The notes under the pieces are model-generated. The model saw only the letters and a list, made by a program, of their open reading frames with translations. It did not search any database and had not been told where the DNA came from. A program made the position numbers and the translations under genes. Shown here piece after piece: positions 44,594 through 52,980 of a DNA stretch of 64,000 nt. This DNA comes from JAAFHB01 sp963675995 (GTDB lineage: Bacteria; Bacteroidota; Bacteroidia; Bacteroidales; Prolixibacteraceae), in contig CAXXIY010000002.1 of NCBI GenBank assembly GCA_963675995.2, positions 2,852,001 through 2,916,000 of the forward strand, written 5' to 3'. Within the stretch, counting starts at the first letter, position 1. Every line of letters starts with the position of its first letter.

Positions 44594-44630
44594 AAAAAGC
44601 TCCGACAAGAAATGATTGTCGGAGCTTTTT
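44594..44630. terminator. Bidirectional intrinsic terminator
   Basis: AAAAAGCTCCGACAA (44594-44608) and TTGTCGGAGCTTTTT (44616-44630) pair perfectly over 15 bases with a 7-base loop. The A/T tails serve both the plus-strand unknown gene and the minus-strand beta-galactosidase. Confidence 0.93.
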
Positions 44631-44643
44631 AATTATTTAATTA

Positions 44644-47600
44644 TCAATTACTTTTCAGTTTTGTTCTGGCAATTGAACCGATATCTTCGCCTTTCTGAAT
44701 CAGTTTCAGTCGGAATGAATAACTATACACACTATCTTTCAGCGTATATTCAGGATGCGTAAGCGCTCCCCAGCTATTGTCACCGCCGACTCCCATTTGT
44801 TTATAGTCAAGATTTACAGAAACAAGATTCCGCTCCTTTACATCGCTGATATGACGATTGACGACCTCAACACCTTCATAAATTCGACCAACCGTGCGAG
44901 CCGGAGATTCAAAATCTTCCATTATCTGGTGATGAGCGCTAATGCTTAACAACGGTAATCCGATCGATAACAATCCATTTCCATCTTTATTTGTGAATGC
45001 GACCCATCTTACATCTGTCTTGTTTCCATTCTCCTGAGGACGGATATATGCCCAATATTGATCTTTCACCTTTCCGCTGTAAAGTCCGACAAATGCGCCT
45101 GAGTTTCGATCGAGGTAATTCTCCTGTGGACCACGTCCGAGCCATTGCATATTTTCGTATTCACGGACAAGTTGCAGATTCATACCCATTCTTGGAATTT
45201 CGGGTAATCCGGTGCCAATCACCGTAAACTTATTTGTCACTTCAATATTCCGGTCACCAAATATCTTGTATACCGATTTGTAGTTGGCTACTGTCTCCCC
45301 CTTCAAACCAGGAATATCGAAAACCAATTCAACATTCACCTGGTTATCTGATATTTGATTCACCGTCGAGGCTGTCAGTTTCCTGTTCGCTCCAGCCTTG
45401 CGCCATACCTTACATCTTTTATCAAGTCCATTGCCAAAATCGTTATCTGTTGGAGCACGCCAGAAATCGGGTTCTGGTCCCTTGCCCTCATTGAGCATCT
45501 CTTTTCCGGCAAATAGCAGACTTTTCATATTCCCCCTGATGAGATCGAATGAGACAACAAAATCGGCGCCTTTTATTGTTGCAATACCGGCACCTTTCTC
45601 CATTGTCAGCTTTCCACTGGGAGTAAACACAACAGCCGGAAGTGAAACCGGCAATTCAATTTGTTCGCTAGCCACTTCATACCCTGCCGGGATCAAATCA
45701 GTTGCGGTGATCGTTTTGGCGCTGAAGAGAATGAAATATTCTTTGCCAGGTATTGGTTTCAGGTTAACCGGGATCGAGACCTCCATTTTACCATGTGCCG
45801 GAACATTAACCGAGGTTAGTTTTCCATTTGCAACTTTAATTCCGTCGGCCTCAATGCGCCAATCAAAACTAAAATTACTGAGGTTCAGAAAGTCATACTT
45901 ATTAATCAACTGGAACTTTCCCTTACCAACATCAACGCCCTTAAATCCAACATATTGATAAACCTTCTTGACTTCATACAGACCTGGATGGGGAGTACGG
46001 TCGGGGTTAACCAAACCATTGCAATTAAAATTACCATCTGTCCAGACCTCTTTAGGACCAAAATCGCCACCATATGCCCACGATTTGGGCTCATTTGGCT
46101 TGGATATCAGAATACCCTGATCAACCCAGTCCCAGATGCAACCACCCTGAAGCATATCGTATTTTTCGATGGCATCCCAGTAATCCTGTAGATTACCCGT
46201 GCTGTTTCCCATTGCATGGGCATATTCACACTGAATTAACGGCTTATCGGTGTGCTCCTTTGCATATTTAACGATATGATCTATTGTTGCATACATGGGA
46301 ACATAAATGTCCGTGTGATCAGACGTCCCTGCCTGCTCATATTGAACAGGTCTCGTTTTATCATTCGATTTTAGCCATTTGTAGGTCTTCACAAAATTTG
46401 TCCCATCACCTGCCTCATTCCCTAAAGACCAGATAATGACAGATGGATTATTCTTGTCACGTTCAAACATATTGCGTGTTCTGTAAAGATGGGCGTCGTA
46501 CCATGTGGAGTCTTTGGCCAGTGATTCTTTGCCGTAGCCCATTCCATGCGATTCGATATTCGCTTCATCAATAAGATACAATCCGTATTTGTTGCACAAT
46601 TCGTACCACTTTTCAGGCTGAGGGTAATGGCAACATCTCATAGTGTTGATGTTGAATTTTTTCATTGTGGAAATGTCTTTAATCATTGTTCCCACATCCT
46701 GAACGTGTCCGGTTATTTCGTTGTGTTCATGCATATTCACCCCCTTCACAAGAATCCGGACACCATTCACACATAATTGTCCCTTGATAAATTCGATATT
46801 ACGGAAGCCCACCTGACTACCTAAAGTTTCAATAATTTTCCCTGACCCATCCTTCATTGAAAGTACCAGTTGATATAGATTGGGCGTTTCGGCACTCCAC
46901 TTCTTCGCGTTTGCCAATTTTCCATCAAAGCTTATTGCCTGAATGCCCGATACGGCAGTTACTTCTTTTGAAAAACCAAGAACTTTGTTATTACCATCCA
47001 TAAGTTTTGCCTCAAGGATGACCTTCTGAGCATTTTGCCCCAGATTACGCAATGTAACACCAACATTGAACAGACCATCCTTATAAAGTGCATCAAGTCC
47101 GGACTTAACCTGAAAATCAAATATATGTGTTGAATTTCGTGCAACAAGATAAACATCACGGGTAATCCCGCTCATCCGCCAGAAATCCTGATCTTCCAGA
47201 TAAGATCCATCGCACCAACGAAATACCTGTACTGCCAACAGATTCTTTCCGCTCTTCAAATATTTTGTAATATTGAATTCTGCCGGTGTTTTACTGTCCT
47301 CACTATACCCAACCTCTTCACCGTTTACCCATACATACATTGCAGAACTCACTGCGCCAAAATGGAGGATAATCTCCTTACCTTTCCAGAGAGCAGGAGT
47401 TTCAAATTCCATACGGTACGAACCGACCGGATTAAAATCTGCCTGCATTGTTGGAGGGGTTGGTTTGAAGGGGTACTTGATGTTCGTATAAATTGGATAG
47501 TCGTAACCTTTTAGATCCCAATTAGCAGGAACATCAATTAATTTCCACTGACTATCATCGAAACGGTTTGAGAAAAACCCGGTTGGGCGATCGGCAGGCT

Positions 47601-47856
47601 TATTTACAAAGTGGAACTTCCATTTTCCATTCAATGATTTGTAAAATGGTGAAGCGGAAAAATCGTTTGCGGCAACTTTTGCCTCAGATGCAAATGGCAT
47701 CAATGATGCATGGGGCGCTTCGCGGTTGATTTCGGAGACGTACTGATTCTCCCAATCGTGTGGCAACCGCTCATTAAATGGCACATTTGCAGACTGACTT
47801 TTGCCTGAAATTGTAGCAAGAGCCAGTAACCCAAACAAAATCAAATTTTTAGTCAT
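44644..47856 (-). CDS. GH2 beta-galactosidase, exported
   Basis: A 1070-residue GH2 enzyme with the LacZ domain order: sugar-binding domain, immunoglobulin-like domain, TIM barrel, second immunoglobulin-like domain and C-terminal Bgal_small_N. Catalytic residues are E481 (acid/base, in WSLGNEAGD) and E544 (nucleophile, in IQCEYAHAMGNS), with FRWCDGSYLEDQDFWRMSGI characteristic of beta-galactosidases. A signal peptide (LALATISGKSQS) indicates a periplasmic or surface enzyme, common in Bacteroidota. Its own promoter is present upstream. It is alone between terminators, so it may serve several glycan pathways. Confidence 0.95.
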   Translation of the reverse strand: MTKNLILFGLLALATISGKSQSANVPFNERLPHDWENQYVSEINREAPHASLMPFASEAKVAANDFSASPFYKSLNGKWKFHFVNKPADRPTGFFSNRFDDSQWKLIDVPANWDLKGYDYPIYTNIKYPFKPTPPTMQADFNPVGSYRMEFETPALWKGKEIILHFGAVSSAMYVWVNGEEVGYSEDSKTPAEFNITKYLKSGKNLLAVQVFRWCDGSYLEDQDFWRMSGITRDVYLVARNSTHIFDFQVKSGLDALYKDGLFNVGVTLRNLGQNAQKVILEAKLMDGNNKVLGFSKEVTAVSGIQAISFDGKLANAKKWSAETPNLYQLVLSMKDGSGKIIETLGSQVGFRNIEFIKGQLCVNGVRILVKGVNMHEHNEITGHVQDVGTMIKDISTMKKFNINTMRCCHYPQPEKWYELCNKYGLYLIDEANIESHGMGYGKESLAKDSTWYDAHLYRTRNMFERDKNNPSVIIWSLGNEAGDGTNFVKTYKWLKSNDKTRPVQYEQAGTSDHTDIYVPMYATIDHIVKYAKEHTDKPLIQCEYAHAMGNSTGNLQDYWDAIEKYDMLQGGCIWDWVDQGILISKPNEPKSWAYGGDFGPKEVWTDGNFNCNGLVNPDRTPHPGLYEVKKVYQYVGFKGVDVGKGKFQLINKYDFLNLSNFSFDWRIEADGIKVANGKLTSVNVPAHGKMEVSIPVNLKPIPGKEYFILFSAKTITATDLIPAGYEVASEQIELPVSLPAVVFTPSGKLTMEKGAGIATIKGADFVVSFDLIRGNMKSLLFAGKEMLNEGKGPEPDFWRAPTDNDFGNGLDKRCKVWRKAGANRKLTASTVNQISDNQVNVELVFDIPGLKGETVANYKSVYKIFGDRNIEVTNKFTVIGTGLPEIPRMGMNLQLVREYENMQWLGRGPQENYLDRNSGAFVGLYSGKVKDQYWAYIRPQENGNKTDVRWVAFTNKDGNGLLSIGLPLLSISAHHQIMEDFESPARTVGRIYEGVEVVNRHISDVKERNLVSVNLDYKQMGVGGDNSWGALTHPEYTLKDSVYSYSFRLKLIQKGEDIGSIARTKLKSN

Positions 47857-47905
47857 AACATAAGTTTAAAATTTTATAACTCAACCGGTAGGTACTGGTA
47901 GGGTA

Positions 47906-47935
47906 CAAATTTATTAACTTTTTATGAATTAGCAA
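47906..47935 (-). promoter_or_regulatory. Promoter of the GH2 beta-galactosidase gene (TTG-N19-TAAATTTG)
   Basis: Read on the minus strand, TTG (47933-47935) and TAAATTTG (47906-47913) are separated by exactly 19 bases, matching the Bacteroidota consensus. The -7 box is 49 bases from the start codon. Confidence 0.65.
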
Positions 47936-47967
47936 TAAAAAAAAGGCCCTTAGTCGAATAGTCTCCC

Positions 47968-49542
47968 CTAAAATTCAGAAGTGAAATGGAATTTAATTTT
48001 TGGAAAGTCTCGCTGTGCCATATCGAGAATAAAAGAGGAATCGGCCATAAAAACATCACGTCCATGATTATCCTTGGCAATTTTATTGTATTTCCGCCTT
48101 TTGAAGTCTTCGAGCATTACCTTGTCTTCACTCTGAATCCAGCAGGCTTTATAGAGCGACAACGATTCCCACCGACATCTTGCATTATATTCATGTTCCA
48201 GACGATACTCGATCACCTCAAACTGAAGCGCACCCACAGTACCAATGATTTTTCGTCCGTTCAGCTGACTAACAAAGAGCTGTGCTACACCTTCATCCAT
48301 CAACTGATCAACCCCTTTTGCCAACTGCTTCGATTTCATAGGGTCGGCATTCTCTATATAACGGAAAATTTCGGGGGAGAATGAGGGTATTCCTTTGTAA
48401 TGGAGGATCTCCCCTTCTGTAAGCGTATCGCCAATCACAAAGTTTCCCGTGTCGGGAATACCAATAATATCACCGGGAAAGGCTTCGTCGATGACCTCCT
48501 TCTTATCAGCCATAAAGGCAGTGGGGCTTGAATATTTAAAAACTTTTCCCAGTCGGATATGACGGTAGTTTTTATTCCGTTCAAACTTGCCCGAACAAAT
48601 TTTTACGAATGCGATCCGACTACGGTGATTCGGATCAATATTGGCATGAATCTTAAAAACAAATCCGGTAAAGGTCTCCTCCTCACAAAATACGAGTCGT
48701 TCCTCTGCATTTTTTGATCGGGGTGAAGGGGCAATCCTGACAAAAGTGTCAAGCAATTCCTTGACCCCAAAATTATACAATGCACTTCCGAAAAACACAG
48801 GTGCAAGGTCGCCTGCAAGGTACTGGTCAATGTCAAATTCGGGATAAACTTCATCCAGAATCTGGAGTTCCTCGCGTAAAACAACGGCATCTTTACCTAT
48901 GATGGCATCCAGTTCAGGACTATTCATGTCGGTAAAACTAATTCCGGGACGAATGTCGGTGATGCTCGGATCGAACAGGCTCAGGTTTTGATCGTAAATA
49001 TTATAGACCCCTTTAAATTCAGGACCGTTATTGATTGGCCAGCTTAAGGGGCGCACTTTAATCAGCAATTGCTTCTCAATATCATCCAGAAGATCAAACG
49101 TGTCATCTGCAGGACGGTCCATTTTATTGACAAAGACGATCACCGGAGTTTTACGGCTTCGGCAAACGCTCATCAGCTTTTCGGTCTGAGGTTCAACACC
49201 TTTGGCCGCATCAATAACGATAATTACGCTATCAACAGCTGTGAGTGTTCTGAAGGTATCTTCCTGAAAGTCCTGGTGACCCGGGGTATCAAGGATATTA
49301 ACCTTGTAGCCGCTGAATTCAAAACCCATTACAGAGGTTGCAACCGAAATACCGCGCTGCCGCTCAATCTCCATAAAGTCGGAGGTAGCCCCTTTTTTAA
49401 TTTTATTACTTTTAACAGCACCCGCTACATGGATCGCCCCACCAAAAAGGAGTAACTTTTCTGTTAATGTTGTTTTTCCCGCATCGGGGTGACTGACAAT
49501 ACCGAAGGTTCTCCGGCGTAGTATTTCTTCTTTTAAACCCAT
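47968..49542 (-). CDS. prfC: Peptide chain release factor 3
   Basis: Translational GTPase that recycles RF1/RF2 from the ribosome. The 524-residue length is normal. Motifs are G1 SHPDAGKTTLTEK, G2-type QRGISVATSVM, G3 DTPGHQDF, G4 VNKMDR and the RF3-specific C-terminal part (GALQFEVIEYRLEHEYNARCRWE). Housekeeping gene; no operon partners. A TATTTTTG box lies just upstream on the minus strand (49560-49567). Confidence 0.97.
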   Translation of the reverse strand: MGLKEEILRRRTFGIVSHPDAGKTTLTEKLLLFGGAIHVAGAVKSNKIKKGATSDFMEIERQRGISVATSVMGFEFSGYKVNILDTPGHQDFQEDTFRTLTAVDSVIIVIDAAKGVEPQTEKLMSVCRSRKTPVIVFVNKMDRPADDTFDLLDDIEKQLLIKVRPLSWPINNGPEFKGVYNIYDQNLSLFDPSITDIRPGISFTDMNSPELDAIIGKDAVVLREELQILDEVYPEFDIDQYLAGDLAPVFFGSALYNFGVKELLDTFVRIAPSPRSKNAEERLVFCEEETFTGFVFKIHANIDPNHRSRIAFVKICSGKFERNKNYRHIRLGKVFKYSSPTAFMADKKEVIDEAFPGDIIGIPDTGNFVIGDTLTEGEILHYKGIPSFSPEIFRYIENADPMKSKQLAKGVDQLMDEGVAQLFVSQLNGRKIIGTVGALQFEVIEYRLEHEYNARCRWESLSLYKACWIQSEDKVMLEDFKRRKYNKIAKDNHGRDVFMADSSFILDMAQRDFPKIKFHFTSEF

Positions 49543-49904
49543 ATCAATTATTGAGGGTGCAAAAATACTTCAAAAAAATGAATGTTTGAGAGCTAATTCT
49601 ATTGTATTGGTAGCTTGTTGTAACCGATAATCAACAAGAGGCAGCCTATCATTTTCGTCAATCATGCGTATAATCCATTTGCAATTGCATCTAAGAATAA
49701 GGTTGTTTTCCCCAAAAGAGTTTAGTCGGTCTTTGCTTTGGGCTATTGGCGACCAACTTAAACACGACTAATTAACAGATTTTCAAATCTAACCTTGTTC
49801 CGAAAATGCTACTTTCTCCTGGCGAAAACTGGCAAGCTGCCATTTGCCAGCTGCTATCAGTGTACTCTAAACCTACCCATAACAAATGCCATAAAACCAA
49901 TATA
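49543..49904. repeat. Gene-free stretch with TGGCAAC-type repeat, copy 4 (49817-49860)
   Basis: No gene is supported in these 362 bases. Near the middle of the right half, CTGGCGAAAACTGGCAAGCTGCCATTTGCCAGCTG contains an inverted pair (GGCAAGCTGCC...; TGGCA/TGCCA) and the 11-mer GCAAGCTGCCA shared with 42874-42960. Confidence 0.45.
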
Positions 49905-50813
49905 TTACAGCTCAACTGAACTGATTCCAAAGCTACTTTTCCGGTACTGTGTAGGGGTCATTTTTGATTGCCTTCTGAACTGGGTTGAAAAATAATCCAC
50001 AGATTCGTAGTTCATTTCCACGGCGATCTCCTTGACCGATTTTGACGTAGTGGAAAGAAGTTCCTTTGCCCGCTGTAAACGCAATTGTGCAATATATTGC
50101 GCCGGTGCAAGTCCTGTGTATTGTTTAAAAAGTCGCCTGAACCACGAGTAGGTCATGATCAACTCTTTTGCAATAGCCTCCGGAGAAACATTGGTATTGA
50201 TTTGTTCCCGAATCAGTACCCTGGCCTTATCCATTTTTTGTACAATTGTTTTATCCTCATAATGGTTGTCTTTCGCTCTGTAATAAACATATCCTAACAG
50301 ATGGATCACAATTCCGGAAATATATTGCTGATATCCGGATCTCTCTTCATTACCTGCTTCCAGGATGCGTTGGTAGAGACTCACGATTTCATCATTAAAG
50401 CCTACCTTAACAACGGGTTTATTTACAGACAAATAACCGTTTGATACAAGATTTTCAGCAAATTTCCCTTTAAAACCGACCCAATAGCTATCCCATCCGG
50501 TCAATTGTTCAGGCCGATAGCGATGCCATTCACCTGGAAACAGAAAAAAAACCGTCCCCTCCCCTACTTCCACATTCCTGAAACTTGTCGATTCAAATGT
50601 CCCTGAACCCCGGGTGATATAGATCATTTGAAACTCATCCAGTACCCGGCCATGCTGAAAATTAAACGAATAGTCAACAGGATGTCCTTCAGTCGGATAA
50701 ATACTGTTTGGTGAAACGGACTGAAATCCGGCAGTTTTCACAATAAGACTCCAGTTTTCGTCCTGTTCATGTACCGGAAGATACCTGATATTGGAATTTA
50801 AAAGATGTTGCAT
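49905..50813 (-). CDS. AraC-family transcriptional regulator
   Basis: The annotated-length frame runs to 50831, but a TATCTTTG box at 50836-50843 (minus strand) leaves only five bases to that ATG, so I prefer the ATG at 50813 (MQHLL; 302 residues). It has an N-terminal cupin-like domain (about 60-170: GTFESTSFRNVEVGEGTVFFLFPGEWHRY) and a C-terminal AraC HTH pair (VSPEAIAKELIMTYSWFRRLFKQ; KEIAVEMNYESVDYFSTQFRRQ). It is divergent from the rhamnosidase operon at 50989 and is the likely regulator of it. Confidence 0.9.
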   Translation of the reverse strand: MQHLLNSNIRYLPVHEQDENWSLIVKTAGFQSVSPNSIYPTEGHPVDYSFNFQHGRVLDEFQMIYITRGSGTFESTSFRNVEVGEGTVFFLFPGEWHRYRPEQLTGWDSYWVGFKGKFAENLVSNGYLSVNKPVVKVGFNDEIVSLYQRILEAGNEERSGYQQYISGIVIHLLGYVYYRAKDNHYEDKTIVQKMDKARVLIREQINTNVSPEAIAKELIMTYSWFRRLFKQYTGLAPAQYIAQLRLQRAKELLSTTSKSVKEIAVEMNYESVDYFSTQFRRQSKMTPTQYRKSSFGISSVEL

Positions 50814-50835
50814 AACATATGAGTGTGTCAAAATT

Positions 50836-50843
50836 CAAAGATA
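50836..50843 (-). promoter_or_regulatory. -7 box of the AraC gene at 49905
   Basis: TATCTTTG on the minus strand is a strong TAnnTTTG match. A transcript starting about 7 bases downstream would begin near 50829, excluding the first ATG at 50831 and favouring 50813. Confidence 0.5.
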
Positions 50844-50988
50844 TAAAATCAAAATGAAATACTCGCTCATATAAAGTATTAATATATTGCATAATAAATT
50901 ATCAGAAGCCAATTAATCACAATGCCATATAATATAGATTCAACAACATGGAATTCAACCACTAAAAAAACCATCAAATTTTTAAACT

Positions 50989-52200
50989 ATGTCAAAATTT
51001 AACCTTATTATTCTAGCTATCTTCTTGTCATCACCATCAATGATGAGTGGAAATACTCCTGAAGTGGAAGGAAAAACGGTAAAGGTCACAGTAGCTTCCT
51101 ACTATTTTGCGAACTACCATACCAATGATCCAAGAAATATTAAAAATAAGGGAGATGGATGGTCGGAATGGGAGTTGGTAAAAGGAGCCCGGCCACGGTT
51201 TCCGGGTCATCAACAACCTAAGGTTCCGCTATGGGGGTACAGTGATGAAAAGGATCCCAAAGTGATGGCTCAAAAAATTGAAGCGGCTTCGAAATATGGA
51301 GTCGATTGTTTCATCTTCGACTGGTACATGTACGAGGACGGCCCTTTTTTGAATCAATGTATTGACGATGGTTTTTTAAAAGCAAAGAACGTCGGAAAAA
51401 TTAAATTTGCCCTGATGTGGGCCAACCACGACTGGATTGAGATTCATCCCTACAAGCGCGGAACACCGCAAAAACTCCTATATCCCGGAAAGGTTTCTTC
51501 TAAACGGTTCGATGAAATAAGTGATATTCTTATTTCACAGTATTTTACAAAACCAAACTACTGGAAAATTGATGGTAAGGCCTATTTCTCGATCTACGAC
51601 ATTCAAAAATTTATGGAGGGATTCGGAAGTATAGAAGCTACAAAAGCGGCAATGATCCGGTTGAATAATAAGGCTATTGCTGCAGGACTGAAAGGTGTCC
51701 ACTGGAATCTGGTAGCCTGGGGAAGACCCATTTTGCCTGTAGAAAAAGTACCAGCGAACTATCCTGAACTGATTAAATTACTGGGATTTGATTCCGCCAC
51801 TTCCTACGTCTGGATTCATCATGTAGGTTTACCCGACCGGCAGACCGATTACAATCAGGTTCGTGACTTGTATTTTAATTACTGGGATAAAGCAAAAAAT
51901 GAATTCAAGGTTCCCTACTATCCCAATGTCTCAATGGGCTGGGACCCAAGCCCACGATGTGATTTGAAATCGGAATGGGGAAATTTCGGCTATCCGTTTA
52001 CCAACACCATCGGAAATAATACTCCTGAGAACTTTAAAACTGCACTTCAGATGACAAAGGATAAATTGCTTGCAGATCCAAATGGTCCGAAAATAATGAA
52101 CATTAACTGCTGGAACGAATGGACCGAAGGGAGTTATCTCGAACCTGATACCATCAACAAATTCGGGTATCTTGAGGCGGTGAAAAGTGTTTTTAAATAA
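50989..52200 (+). CDS. WbsX/GH99-like glycan-active protein
   Basis: A 403-residue exported protein (signal peptide near MMSGNT). It has the pattern of the WbsX family (Pfam Glyco_tran_WbsX), distantly related to GH99: VASYYFANYH, GVDCFIFDWYMYEDG, ALMWANHDW, and near the end NCWNEWTEGSYLEPD (E377 and E380). Despite the name, relatives in Bacteroidota occur in polysaccharide loci and are thought to be glycosidases; activity here is not proven. It is the first gene of the plus-strand rhamnosidase operon. The expected active-site acids in the final motif are intact. Confidence 0.82.
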   Translation: MSKFNLIILAIFLSSPSMMSGNTPEVEGKTVKVTVASYYFANYHTNDPRNIKNKGDGWSEWELVKGARPRFPGHQQPKVPLWGYSDEKDPKVMAQKIEAASKYGVDCFIFDWYMYEDGPFLNQCIDDGFLKAKNVGKIKFALMWANHDWIEIHPYKRGTPQKLLYPGKVSSKRFDEISDILISQYFTKPNYWKIDGKAYFSIYDIQKFMEGFGSIEATKAAMIRLNNKAIAAGLKGVHWNLVAWGRPILPVEKVPANYPELIKLLGFDSATSYVWIHHVGLPDRQTDYNQVRDLYFNYWDKAKNEFKVPYYPNVSMGWDPSPRCDLKSEWGNFGYPFTNTIGNNTPENFKTALQMTKDKLLADPNGPKIMNINCWNEWTEGSYLEPDTINKFGYLEAVKSVFK

Positions 52201-52246
52201 TTGAGATCTTCAAACCAAATTAAATATCAAGCAAATATTTATATCA

Positions 52247-52966
52247 ATGAATAGACTACTTTTTATCCCTATTGTTCTTTTCTCAATTACGGTTCATTGT
52301 CAAACTAAAATTACAGGTACGGCTGATCCTACTACCTATCTTACTGACCTGAAGTTAGAGATGCAAAAGGTATGGCCAAAGAACAGGACAATTAACATTA
52401 TATTTCACGGGCACAGCGTACCAGCAGGCTATTTCAAAACGCCCACAGTCAATACCTTATCTGCATATCCCAATGTGGTACTGCAAAAAATAAAGGCAAT
52501 CTATCCTTTGGCAGTTGTGAATTGCATTGTTACGGCCATCGGTGGTGAAAATTCGGTGCGGGGTGCCGTCCGGTTTAAAAAGGATGTGCTGACTCATCAT
52601 CCCGATCTGATACTGATTGATTATGCACTGAATGACCGTGGTCCAGGTCTGGAAAAAGCTTACAAGGCCTGGAATAAAATGATCAAAATGGCAAAGGGAA
52701 AAGGGATTAAAGTGATCCTGCTGACACCTTCACCCGACCAGAATGTGAACCTCGCTGATCCGCAAAATGTATTAAAAAAACATACTGACCAGATTTGCAA
52801 CCTTGCCTCCGAAAACCAGGTAGGCCTTGCTGACACCTATAAGGCATTTGAATTTCTTTATTCCGACAAGGAAAAACTTCGTCAATATATGTCACAGGTT
52901 AATCATCCAAATGAAAAGGGACATGAGCTAATCGCCAATGAGATCATGAAATGGTTGAAGAATTAA
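52247..52966 (+). CDS. SGNH-type hydrolase with altered GDS motif
   Basis: A 239-residue exported hydrolase of the SGNH/GDSL class, likely an acetyl or other esterase of glycan side groups. Block I, normally GDSxxxG, reads FHGHSVPAG: the catalytic Ser is present but the Asp is His. Block III is DYALND and block V is VNHPNEKGH, with the Asp of DxxH replaced by Asn, though His is present. Changes at both ends of the triad could change activity or reflect a carbohydrate-binding role. It sits 46 bases after the WbsX-like gene in the operon. Confidence 0.78.
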   Translation: MNRLLFIPIVLFSITVHCQTKITGTADPTTYLTDLKLEMQKVWPKNRTINIIFHGHSVPAGYFKTPTVNTLSAYPNVVLQKIKAIYPLAVVNCIVTAIGGENSVRGAVRFKKDVLTHHPDLILIDYALNDRGPGLEKAYKAWNKMIKMAKGKGIKVILLTPSPDQNVNLADPQNVLKKHTDQICNLASENQVGLADTYKAFEFLYSDKEKLRQYMSQVNHPNEKGHELIANEIMKWLKN

Positions 52967-52980
52967 AAACTGCTCAGACA

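Noticed and set aside
45398..45958. Plus-strand frame of 186 codons opposite GH2
   Set aside because: Antisense to the conserved C-terminal part of beta-galactosidase.
47936..47968. Intrinsic terminator after prfC
   Set aside because: There is a T-run on the minus strand, but no stable stem precedes it.
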